Origin: Gamsiella multidivaricata
Taxonomy: Eukaryota > Mortierellomycota > Mortierellomycetes > Mortierellales > Mortierellaceae
DNA length: 64,000 nucleotides
NCBI RefSeq assembly: GCF_025024155.1
Contig: NW_026251733.1
Location: forward strand, 1 to 64,000
Direction: 5' to 3'
The stretch's first letter is position 1. Every line of letters starts with the position of its first letter. This document shows, in pieces, positions 33,660 through 43,693 of this stretch. The position numbers and the translations under genes are program-made. The notes beneath the pieces are model-generated. The model was given only the letters and a program-made list of their open reading frames with translations, made no database searches and was not told where the DNA came from.

Positions 33660-36658
33660 CTAGAAGAGATCCAGGAGATCATTGACGGCCGAGGGTTGCC
33701 CTGAAGCAGGTTTCTGTTGTCGTGGTGGTGTCGGTTGTCCAAACCCTCCAAAATCGCCAAACAGGTTGTCGTTCTTGGAAGCTGACGAGACTGGAGACGA
33801 CTGGACATTTGAAAAATGCTGCTGTGATTCACCCATACCGCCCATGATTCCGAGTCCTTCAAACCCACCCGTGGAAGACATGTCCGACGACATACCAAAC
33901 AGATCTGCACTGTAATTAGGCCCGCCTGGCTTGCTGCCAGAAGTTGGCTGAGGTGAGGCATATGCAGTTTCAGAAGGTGATCCAAAGTCCAAGTCCAGCA
34001 AGTCTGCCACTGCATTCTTGGGTGCCGCACTGCCTCCAGGCGTAGACGAAATTGGTGATTCCAAACCAGCTTCGCCAACAATCTGTTCCTGGTCCCTTGC
34101 ACTACATGTATCGTCATAAAAGTGTCAGCTCAGTGCTATTTTGAGCGAAAAAAAAAAGCGGATAATGAAGCAGTACAGGACTTACTCGGCAGCAGCAGCT
34201 TTCTTAACAGCGTCTGCGCTGTACGCCTTGGTGCCCATAAATGCCGTCGGAGGTTTATGGTAAACGGAGGCAAGGGTCGAGATGTTATTGATCAACTCAT
34301 CCATTATTCCCGGAGAAAGCGTCCTTGTCTCTACTGAGATGGGTGGCTTCTCGGACAAGACCACAGCCTTTGCTGCCTGTGGATCCGTCGAGAGAAGCCG
34401 CCAATAGATATAGGCACGATCTCGGGTGTCTGGATTGTCAATCTCCTGCGTGGCAGTTTGCAGCACTCGGTGCACAATCTCTTGGGACTGTGAAGGCTTT
34501 TTCAGGAATAGCTTCACGGTGGCGGTCAAGAGTTGGAGCTGGACTTGCGAGTTTTCTTCCAGGAACGTTTCCAAAAAGTTTTCGATCAGCTCGTCTGCGT
34601 TCTCAATCCGTTCAGCGTATTCTCCGACGATCCAAATCAGCGAGCCCTTGGCCTCTGGTTCGTCAAGGGAGTCCAAATTCTGACAAAGGGTCGGAATAAT
34701 GGCTTCGTAGCGCTTGGGGTATTTGCGGATGATGTCCTAGAGACCACGACACATGAATTAAAGCATGCTGGAGGATACTGTCACAACATTGGACCTAGCC
34801 TAGCGGAGCACATCGGACCCTTACCTTGATCACGACAATGGCCTCCTGGACAACATAGTTGACCTTGGTACTGATGAGGTCCAGTAGAACATTCACACAT
34901 CTTTCGGAAGCCTCCTCAATTAAAATCGCACACCGACCGATTGCTAGAATCGCCCTGCGGACAAAATCGACATCGACCTCAGACGCATATCTAGATATTG
35001 GAAACCATGTATTCGCGCCGTCAGCTACAATTTTGCTCTTCTTCAAGATGACATAACAACGATAGATACTTACTCTTTGAGTTCCGATAAGACTTGTTCA
35101 ATATTTCTCTCATTGGACAATTTGATGATAATCTCCAGCTTTTCTCTTTTAACATATGGCGGGTCGTTGTACTTGCAAAAGAAGACCCGAACATCATTTT
35201 GAAGAATATCGGGCCGCTTTTGAAGGATCAGGTTGATGTTGCGGAGAGACACGTATTGGACCTCAGGAGCCGATGCAAGAAGCGACACTGTGGATGAATA
35301 GCAATCAAGTGTTAATGAGCAACCCTGAGAGGTCGATATCTTGAGCGTTTTGCAGCAAACCCTTACCAAGCGGAGGTGACATCTTCTTGACCAGACTCTT
35401 AATAAAGTCGTTATTCGTAATGTATCGCATGAAAATCATGAGGATTCTAATGGCTGACAGGACTACGGATCCATTGGCGTGCTGAAGACGGGGAATGACT
35501 CGCTCACAGATATTTTCGGCCTCCTTAGAGTCCAGTGGTTTGTATTCTGCCAGCGAAGTTAAGACAGCAATTTGCCCCCATTCTGTGCATTCGTTCAGGG
35601 CTACAAGCATCTTGTTCATGACCGAAACGTTCACCACAAAGATATCCTTCGTCACAGACGAGTCTTGCATCTCAGCTAAGGCCGTGACAGCATTTGCAAC
35701 AACCTAAGATATTATGAAAGTGCAGTGTTTGTTAGACTCCATATTTTGTCTGTGCGTCTTGCTACAGGAGTGGCAAGCCATCAGCAGTAACGTCTTACCA
35801 TCGGATTAGAATCTGAGACTAGATCCTGAAGGATGGTGACAAAACCGTTCTCCAACGCCCTTTCCTGATCCAGGTCCCACAGTTTTGCGACGCAGATTGC
35901 AGCGGTCTTGCGAACATATGGATCATCGTCCTGCAGACACTTTCGCAATGGCTCACACAAGTGGTCCAGAATCTTGTCGACGCGGATGCAACCCATGGTA
36001 CGAATAGCCAGCGCACGCATCAACGGATTGACGTGGTCTGTGTCCTGAGAGCCATGATTTTTTTTTTTTTCGATTGCAAATAGACGATTGAAAATGAACA
36101 TCCTGAAGGCACAACCAAGAGAACCATGATTGCCAATCGATGAGCACAAGCCAAATACCTTCACGAAAGTATTAACGCAAAGAATGACCAGGTCCGGGTT
36201 CGATTTTGCGTAGTTCATCAAGTACAGATACACCAATTTTTTCTGTACCGTGTGAAAATGTAAGATATGCATGGTCAGAACAATGCTGCAAAACCAGCAT
36301 CAAGAAGCCAGACCCGTACTTCTGGTACCCACCATCTCTAGATCCTCGGTTTGCATATTCTTGACCACCTGCGGGAAGAGCGAGCTGACGTCCTTTCCCA
36401 CAGTCATGTTGGCAATGACGCGTTTCACTGCATCCTTGCGTCGATCTCGGTACTCGCTATTGAGGTCTGCCAGTAACTCGGCATTTTCGCCTGTATCCAT
36501 ATATAATTGTGAAAGTATGGTTCATATCAACACGTTGTCAAAGTGCAGACAATGAGCTCAAACTTTCACGAAGCCGCGGTCATATTGAGTCAGTCGGTAC
36601 CCTTTTTGTTGGTGGCAAAGAACCTGTGAGCGTTTTGTTTAATAAACTCGGCAGCCAT
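33660..36658 (-). CDS. APL2: AP-1 complex subunit beta (beta-adaptin), earless form
   Basis: Nine exons, 36658-36601, 36490-36333, 36242-36159, 36044-35799, 35703-35367, 35287-35074, 34990-34825, 34736-34186 and 34101-33660, join in frame to 751 residues. This large adaptin subunit links clathrin to cargo at the trans-Golgi and endosomes. The trunk is well conserved: [45 protein letters not shown]-like [37 protein letters not shown] and [15 protein letters not shown]. The hinge is Gly/Ser/Pro-rich and carries clathrin-box-like DLLDLD and a C-terminal DLLDLF. There is no appendage (ear) domain after the hinge, as in yeast Apl2. Choosing AP-1 rather than AP-2 beta is an inference from the Apl2-like layout. 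Confidence 0.92.
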
Positions 36659-37134
36659 ATGTGCTTATCTCTGAGGGAAGTAGTTTGATAGAAAAGTGCA
36701 CTGTGCAGGGCTTCCAAGACCAAGAAGATGAGTGATTGTTATTGGAATGAGAAGCAGGACAATTGGTAGGCATCTGGCTTCATTGCGCTTGAGGACAAGC
36801 TGTGCCACGCTGCAGGGCGCGCTCAAGCTCACGTGCAGCCAATGCTAGGTACGCATTTTTTCACGCAGGCAAAGAGGTAGCGTATCGCACAAAAAGACCG
36901 AAGACTGAAGAGTGCTTAGCCCTGCTGCCATCGATTGAGAGTGTCGTTCATTGAGCGAACGGGTTTATTATTATGATATGGTACAATATTGAGTTGAAGA
37001 ATGAGGTATGCAATTGCGATGGCAAGAATCAGGATGAAAGGAGAGTATCGGCTGGCATTTGACACTGAATGGGCGTACTCGGAGGCCAGCTAATAGTGAT
37101 GGTGCGGATCAAATTCTCTGCGATTAAGTCGCTT
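36659..37134. other. Intergenic region between AP-1 beta and C11 genes
   Basis: Four hundred and seventy-six bases. It carries the promoter of the AP-1 beta gene and the 3' flank of C11. No gene or strong repeat is seen. Confidence 0.4.
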
Positions 37135-37677
37135 TTACTCCTTCCATTGCCAGCCACACTTAAGGTCACAGCACTTGTAGAACGTCGTCATGGGTTCATC
37201 CGCAGAGCGCGTCTGGATCTGCATGTAGTATGCTCGGTCGTGTTCGCATCTCGGGCAAGATGCTGGTTGAATTTAGAGCAATTAATGAATATGTTAAAAG
37301 CATGGTCGACGACGGGCGAAAATACATGGATTTTTATCCCAATAGTAAAGGTAACCCATGCATGGCTCCTCTAATGCTTCGTACCTTCCGTCTGATCCAC
37401 GTTAGCCCATGCATCGTCTCCTCCGAGTACATCATCCACTTGCTTCCTGTCCAATGTCTTCCTTTGCACAATCTATTGCAGCGATATTCATGAGGGACAC
37501 GTTAGATGCGTTGCTGTGATGAATGCTGCTGCGCCTAAAGCAGAGACGGAAAAAATAATTTAAACATACAGTCTTGACGACAGGATAGATATATGGGCAT
37601 GTCTGACAATAAAGCTGTTGTTGTGCACCGTCAGACTGCACTAGCAGGAGGTTTGAGCAGGTTGGACAAAAGTACAT
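37135..37677 (-). CDS. RPC11: RNA polymerase III subunit C11 (Rpc11/POLR3K)
   Basis: Exons 37677-37570, 37472-37385 and 37262-37135 encode 107 residues, the family length. This small subunit supports transcript cleavage, termination and re-initiation by RNA polymerase III. The N-terminal zinc ribbon is MYFCPTCSNLLL...YCQTCPY (CxxC twice). The linker holds KQVDDVLGGDDAWANVDQTE. The C-terminal TFIIS-like ribbon has CPRCEHDRAYYMQIQTRSAD, the catalytic RSADEPMTTFYKC loop and CGWQW. All eight zinc cysteines and the acidic hairpin are present. It is divergent from the uL1 gene with only 200 bases between start codons. Confidence 0.95.
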
Positions 37678-37877
37678 GGTTGATGTGTAGCTCAGAGACC
37701 AGTGAGGGATGCAACGAATGTCTCCGCAAGAAGGTGGAGCTGGTATTTTTTTTTTTTGCACAAGCTCAACTGCTGCGGCTTAGTGCGGCAATTTTTTTTT
37801 TTTTTGCGCGGTATAAAATCAATTTGGCGGCGCATCCCATCTTGTTCTCCCTCCCTTTTTAGTAGCCATCTAACACC
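37678..37877. promoter_or_regulatory. Compact divergent promoter of RPC11 and uL1 genes
   Basis: Two poly(dT) tracts of about 14 bases lie near 37746-37759 and 37791-37805, followed by TATAAAA at 37812-37818, 60 bases before the uL1 ATG, and a pyrimidine-rich CTTGTTCTCCCTCCC leader. Poly(dA:dT) tracts typically keep ribosomal-protein promoters free of nucleosomes. Confidence 0.6.
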
Positions 37878-39075
37878 ATGAGGCATGTGTTACACTCCAC
37901 TTAATGCGCATCCGCCAGGACTTTCAGCCATCCATCCATCCATCTATCTATATCTTTATCTAACAATGGATTAGTGGACTGATTATTTATCGATTGCTGG
38001 AGATTCGCTCAGGGGATACCTGCCACCATAATTAACATCGACCGTCTTGGACCATGATCAACAACATCTGGAATCAGAAAAGACCGTTGTTCTAAGCAAG
38101 CTGGAAGGAGCAAAGTTTGCATAGACGACATCAATTGGACACTCCTTCTACCTTTGAAAGAGAGTATCAGCGCCATATTCAACGCTTGAGGAAGGCCTTC
38201 ACTTAGATTCAGCGATGCGACTTTGTCTAGGTGGTGTGATCTATCTCACACTGGAGGCACACCGCAGTTCAATACGACAGACAAACTATCAGGACCTGTT
38301 CTCAACAACACTCACATACACCTCACCAGGCACGGCCACGAGAGAACAAACGAGTGCAGTCTTACTAACCGTCGCTCTTACCTCTTGTTGAATCTTTTGT
38401 GTATCGTTTCCTTCCAACGTTAACAGCAGCAAAATTCAGGTTTCGGCCGTCCGCGAGAGCGTTCGCCAGGTCAAGCAGCAGTCCGAGGAGAAGAAGCGTA
38501 ACTTCGTCGAGACTGTCGAGCTCCAGATTGGTCTCAAGAACTACGATCCCCAGCGTGACAAGCGTTTCTCTGGCTCTGTCCGTCTCCCCAACATCCCCCG
38601 CCCCAAGATGTCCGTCTGCATTCTCGGTGATGCCCTTCACTGCGACCAGGCCAAGGAGATCAGCATGGAGTACCAGTCCGTTGATGACTTGAAGAAGCTC
38701 AACAAGAACAAGAAGATGATCAAGAAGCTCGCCAAGAAGTACGATGCTTTCCTCGCCTCCGAGGCCTTGATCAAGCAGATCCCCCGTCTCTTGGGACCTG
38801 GTCTCCACAAGGCCGGAAAGTTCCCCACCCCCGTCACCCACGCCGATAACATTGGCGACAAGGCCGACGAGATCCGTGCCACCATCAAGTTCCAGCTCAA
38901 GAAGGTTCTCTGCTTGGGTGTTGCTGTTGGTCACGTTGATATGTCTGAGGATGAGCTCTTGGCCAACATCATGATGTCGGTCAACTTCTTGGTCTCCCTT
39001 CTCAAGAAGCACTGGCAGAACGTCAAGACCTTGTACATCAAGTCCTCGATGAACAAGCCCGTCCGTCTTTACTAA
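37878..39075 (+). CDS. RPL1: 60S ribosomal protein uL1 (L10a / Rpl1)
   Basis: The main exon 38430-39075 encodes [12 protein letters not shown]...[16 protein letters not shown]...[34 protein letters not shown]...GKFPTPV to SMNKPVRLY, a textbook uL1 of the L1 stalk. It has no local ATG at the right place. I propose a 5-nt coding exon at 37878-37882 (ATGAG), a GC-AG intron of 547 bases with donor AG/GCATGT, and acceptor AACAGCAG/C. This gives [13 protein letters not shown], matching the universal MSKI start, and 216 residues in total, the family length. The acceptor is a NAGNAG pair, so MSSKI could also be made. The TATA box and pyrimidine leader lie exactly upstream of this ATG. The body is certain; the first exon is inferred. 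Confidence 0.9.
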
Positions 39076-39844
39076 GCGGATGTCGTTCTCTGCTCCCTGG
39101 TGACTGTGGTCTAAACCTACTCTCTCGGTACGGCACACCAAAGTATTATTCACCTTACACACATGAAAGAATCAATTACTGTTGGGAGCTGCATTAACTT
39201 GCAGCAATCAAGCCTGCTTATTTGATGGTTCAAAATAAAAAAAAAAATACAAAAAAAAAGCGGGTATTCCTGCTTGTGCGATGTATGCTTCTTCATGGAC
39301 TCTGGGTTATTGCGAGCTGCGCAATTTTGTCCGCGCTTCTTGGAGTAGCGTGAGCTATGCTAACGGCCACAGAGGTGTTTAAATTAAAATGCAGGCACAG
39401 GGCGGAGAACGACGATAGACTATTTGCTGTTGTGTGGTATCCATACAAATAAGCGGCAGCTTCTTGCCGCTGGGAAGACAAGCTCCAAATGTAATGTAAG
39501 GCTATCTTCCTTTCTTCCCTTCTCCTTTTCTTCTCGATGCCCTTCTTGCTCCTCACATCCTTCAAGTCGCCACAGCCCCCTCATTCTTTGCAATTGTACG
39601 ATTGCATGCATGACTGATATGGCGAGCGCCATTGTGGATGCACAAATTTCGCAGGCCTTTCAGTTTAGTCTTTCCTCGACCACCGATTGCTGCAAAATAC
39701 CATAACCATCCCCACGCGCCACGACGTTAGCAATTTGTTCTCTGGAGCGATATTCGATTATTTTTCGAGAGTGTCAGATGTATTTATAAATGCCGGGGGA
39801 TGCTGTTGTGTTACTGGTCAACGACGATATTGAACAGTAAGCTG

Positions 39845-39884
<40 letters not shown>

Positions 39885-40462
39885 AGACCAGTATTGGACA
39901 TACCTGTTCAGGACATACCTGTACAAGATGGACGATCACCGCATCGTTGTCACAGCAATCTTAAACTAACGTGTCCTAATTAGTTCGGATCACGCGTCAA
40001 GAATGTTTGTAAGAACAGCCCAAAGATCGAAGAAACGTCAGACGCGAATGTGGCGAGGCACAGCAGTAGTAAGTGCTGAACTGGTAAGACATTCATTGAT
40101 GACAAAGCGCACTGGGATGAAAGTCGAGCCAAAAACGAGGTGAGGAATAGAAAGCAGGAAGGAAAGAGAGATGAAGGGCGAGAACACAAATATGCTAGAA
40201 TAGAAAGGTTTGGGTAAGAACAATCCTCCTTTGAACCACTAACCACACTGCTACATGAAGCAAAAGGCCGACGTTGGAAAAAGACCGGAATTGCCCGACT
40301 GTTTAGATATGCTGCCCTGTGTGATCTACTGCTTCGCGTGTACTTCTTTTCCGTTGCCACTGCACTCGTAGTTGTTCCGCGATCTATTGCTTCCAAGTAT
40401 CCCACGTCTATTTGAATTGTAAGGTTCATTTACAACAAATAGCTGCTCTCAAAGAGGGTTTA
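39076..40462. other. Intergenic region between uL1 and the DUF7719 gene
   Basis: About 1.4 kb with no credible gene. It contains the uL1 3' flank (CAAAATAAAA), a 36-base poly(A) run and GGACATACCTGT repeated twice just after it (near 39896 and 39911). Short open frames on both strands here have no recognisable features. Confidence 0.45.
39849..39883. repeat. Long poly(A) tract
   Basis: A run of about 35 consecutive A residues follows CTGCAGC and is followed by CAGACC. It could be the tail of a retroposed sequence, but no retroelement body is recognised before it. Confidence 0.75.
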
Positions 40463-41477
40463 TTAACGGCGATGATTACTATATTTGACATTTCCAAACT
40501 GATAATACAGCCCACAGAGCGCAAGACTGATCACGGCCGGAAGTAGGTGTAGCTGGACAATACAGTAGACGAGGATGGTGATAATACCAGGCGCGCGCAG
40601 CATGATACCCATGGCTGGGGATCGGAACATGGTGTGCAAAAAGTAGCATCCACAGAGGGTCGAGATCGCAAACATGGCTGTCTGCGTGAACTTGCTGGTC
40701 TTGTGCTTGTTGCTGAAATACACCATGATGAGGATTGCTTTGGAAAGAGAAAAATGAAAAACTACTGTGTAAACACTAGAATTCCTTATTTCAAATCTTC
40801 CGGCGGCTGTTAATATGTTTCGACTCTTTGAATCGCTTACCAGGAAAGATCTTGATGACCTTACGGAAAATATCGCCACCAGCATAGTTCTCACCAAACT
40901 GTCGATGGACCAGGATGTCCATGACGATAAAGAGACATGTTGTTGGGATTGAAAAGAAAACACCCTCAAAGATATAGTCCCTCTCCACATCCTCCTCCTG
41001 TGCTTCGTCCCTTTGACGACGCAATCTCGCAGCCCTGGATTGACTTTCTTTCACATCTGCCTGTTCCATGATTCCTGATTCCGTGATAATTCTCCACTTT
41101 TCTGGTTCTAATAAACAACGAACAGCAGACGGAAGAAGGTTTGAGAAGGCTGTTTGTGGTACAATTGACAGCACGAAAAGCGACGGCATCAACTGATAAC
41201 TACCTGGAATATCGTCAATATCACTCAAATCCGATGCGTCTGAGTCCTCCTCGTCCTCGTCCTCACTATCGTCCTCGTCCTCACTATCGTCCTCATCCCC
41301 ATCGTCATCCTCCTCCAGGTCCTCGTCGTCCAGAATTTCTTGTATCTTGGGGGTTGCATTGTGCTGATCAGTCCTGCCCTTGGAGGAGACATTGCGTTTT
41401 GTGGCAGACTGCAAGGACGTTTTGGTTGCTGATGAGACAGCAGTGTTGGTCTTCTGCCCTGGTTTCTGTCCTGCCAT
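40463..41477 (-). CDS. DUF7719-type fungal membrane protein
   Basis: Exons 41477-41204, 41107-40841 and 40737-40463 encode 271 residues from MAGQKPGQK. The N-terminal third is soluble and strongly acidic, with DEDDSEDEDDSEDEDEEDSD-type repeats. The rest has four or five hydrophobic segments: YIFEGVFFSIPTTCLFIVMDIL, VIKIFPAILIMVYF, TAMFAISTLCGCYFL, APGIITILVYCIVQL and a C-terminal LPAVISLALCGLYY. This pattern fits the fungal DUF7719 family, of unknown function, probably in an internal membrane. An in-frame ATG at 41678 would add 67 residues made mostly of a Ser-Thr-Gln repeat from the 9-bp satellite; I prefer the downstream ATG because conserved sequence starts there. Confidence 0.75.
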
Positions 41478-41481
41478 TGTA

Positions 41482-41606
41482 TGTGTTGATTGTGTTGATT
41501 GTGTTGATTGTGTTGATTGTGTTGATTGTGTTGATTGTGTTGATTGTGTTGATTGTGTTGATTGTGTTGATTGTGTTGATTGTGTTGATTGTGTTGATTG
41601 TGTTGA
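41482..41606. repeat. 9-bp minisatellite (TGTGTTGAT), about 14 copies
   Basis: A near-perfect array sits immediately upstream of the DUF7719 ATG. Because 9 is a multiple of 3 and the unit lacks stops in most frames, several frames on both strands stay open through it (STQ, NTI, HNQ, VDC, LIV). Confidence 0.9.
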
Positions 41607-41998
41607 AGAGTTGAATGGGTGATGGAGAGAATAAGATGAAGAGCACACAGGCACTGCATAACCTATATCTCCACACATGTACTTTACGTCACACAGCGTG
41701 TACTATGTATGGTTTCTGGCAAAGAAGTTCCAGGACGCAGCGTTCAGTAGTAGAGGCACCAATGGACGGCTCATTGGCAGATTATGTGGGTCAAGCAGAT
41801 CGTGCCTCTGTGGAGGCGCGGTGAGGTGCGTTGGGTATACAACAGCCTGGACTTAAACGATTAACGCGCCCCCGCCTCTACCAGTGTCCCCCTTTGAAGC
41901 GGGGATACCCTGATGGGCTGTACAATCCGTAGCTCTAATTGTGTCGCTTTCAAGCATAAGGGTTCGTGACCGGTAGACCACTTGATGAGGAGCAGAGG

Positions 41999-42006
41999 TA
42001 TAAAAG
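41999..42006 (+). promoter_or_regulatory. TATA box of the CAP_C-type gene
   Basis: TATAAAAG lies 83 bases upstream of the ATG at 42089. Confidence 0.55.
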
Positions 42007-42088
42007 GATGTATATTTCCTTCATCCACACACACTCTATCTCCTTCAACAAGCCCTTACTGTACCCCATATCATACCAAATCAACACC

Positions 42089-43281
42089 ATGATATCCGTC
42101 AAAGACCAAATCAAGGCTCAAAATGCCACCCTCGCCGGGAGAGCGAACGCCAAGGAAAACGCAACGCATTTGATTGTAATGTATTAAGAAAAGATATGGT
42201 TAACAATGTTGGTATGGCATAGACTAGCTCGGGGAGTTTGATGTGGAGTGCTAAAAGCGAATGAGGAACTAACTGATGCATCCCATTTTGTTTTCATACA
42301 AACCCAATTGCGATCAACTCTGAATCCAGAAAGATGCCAAGGATGCGGCACAGGAGGTCGTCGAAGTTCAGGACCGCAAGGCATTGTATCTATTGAATTG
42401 TGAGAACTGTGAGTACACGATCCAAGGCAAGCCCATCAAGCTCTCCATTGGTAAGGGACAACTAGGGTTTTTGGTGGCAAAAGTTAACGCTTGCTGAACA
42501 AGCACTGCATAGTCTATACACTGCTGAACACGTTCCGAATCTAACAATGCTGCGTTCCATTCCAGAAAATTGCAAGAATGTTGTCCTCAGGATCGAGGGC
42601 AAGGTTTTGACTGGCACGGTCGATATCTGGAAGAGCGAGAACGTCTCCTTGAACGTATGGTTTCTTTCCGCAGCAGCTGTGCTATTGTGCTACAAGGAGA
42701 AAGTTTTAACGCCATTTTTTTTATTCGTTTGGCGCAGTTTGATCGTTCGGTGTCCATGTTTCAATTGGACGACATCCAATCGATCGCTATCCGGTTGCCT
42801 GATTCCGAGCATTTTGGATCGATGATCTGGGCTGGAGTCGAGGACCTCCAACTGCACCTCGGTAAAGCAATGCTTTATTATATTCGGTTGATACACGCTG
42901 CTGGAGGATGCATTGCTAATTTTCTCTCTCTTTTAATTCACCATGCCATAGGCGAGGACACGCATGCGCTGAGCTATAGCGAACTGCAGTCCAGAAACCC
43001 GAATTTGCGTCCGGAGACGGACCAGTTCAAGACAACAGTGGTCGATGGCAGCATCATGACAGAGGGTAAGGCTTGCTAGATTCACAAGACCTCCATATGC
43101 TCAGAAAGTGGAATACCATTGAAGCTCACCATCTATTTTTTTCTATTATAAAGCAATTGTGCGTCTCGATAACGGATACCCGGCCACGCGCGCAGAGGAG
43201 GCGAGCTATCGACGAGTGGAGAAGCAGAAGGACGAGATGCTGCGCGCACCTCAGCAGCAGCAGGAGCCAGCGGATGACTAA
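42089..43281 (+). CDS. CAP_C / cofactor C-like beta-helix protein
   Basis: Six exons, 42089-42175, 42330-42450, 42566-42654, 42738-42861, 42952-43065 and 43154-43281, encode 220 residues. After about 35 charged residues, the sequence YLLNCENCEYTIQGKPIKLSIENCKNVVLRIEGKVL...VDIWKSENVSL shows the short beta-strand repeats of the C-terminal domain of adenylyl-cyclase-associated protein and tubulin cofactor C. PETDQFKTTVVDGSIMTE corresponds to the end of the CAP domain (PEQFKT...). In CAP this domain exchanges nucleotide on G-actin. This protein lacks the helical and proline-rich parts of full CAP, so it is a stand-alone version with an unassigned role. It ends in a Gln-rich acidic tail. Confidence 0.8.
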
Positions 43282-43693
43282 TTTGTTTAAAGCTCGAATT
43301 CGATACATTGTTTGTCACTAATCTGCCGCAGGCATTTGTCGGGTGCCTTTACAAGAGCTTCGCATGTAACTGAAATAAAGGGTGCACAAACAACTGAATG
43401 GATGGACAGTGCTAAAAGTACGGCTTGAATCCACATGAGATCATTCTGAGCATAAACAAAAGGGCACCGCACCCACCCTCTTTCTACCGTAGGAAAAAAA
43501 AATTCACATCCGCGATCTTGCTTTCGCCTTCACCTCTCATTTATTCATCACACTCACCACTATCCGCCAGTTTTGTAATCAACTCCCCTCAGCAACCTGC
43601 ACTACTCGCCAATCCAACCCGCTACCGCTTACAACACTCCATCTCTGCAAAAACAGTAGTGCCGAACCACACAACTCTATACATAAAGCAGCC
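43282..43693. other. Intergenic leader of the Cue2-like gene
   Basis: Four hundred and twelve bases without a gene; C/T-rich from 43465 to 43690. It includes the polyadenylation-like AAATAAAG at 43374-43381. Confidence 0.4.

Larger units (their letters stand above)
41478..42088. other. Divergent intergenic region with minisatellite
   Basis: The region separates the DUF7719 gene (minus) and the CAP_C-type gene (plus). Apart from the minisatellite, it holds a TATA box for the plus-strand gene and GC-rich sequence near 41860-41910. No gene is seen. Confidence 0.4.

Noticed and set aside
39980..40429. Minus-strand 149-codon frame between uL1 and DUF7719 genes
   Set aside because: No domain, no leader or TATA box, biased Ser/Leu composition; not supported as a gene.
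41141..41640. Several frames through the 9-bp array on both strands, and a CRISPR-like look
   Set aside because: All arise because the 9-bp unit lacks stops. Units are contiguous without spacers, so it is a minisatellite, not a CRISPR array.
41930..41985. tRNA-like GGTTCG stretch near GGGTTCGTGACC
   Set aside because: The T-arm stem does not pair and no acceptor or anticodon arm can be folded around it.
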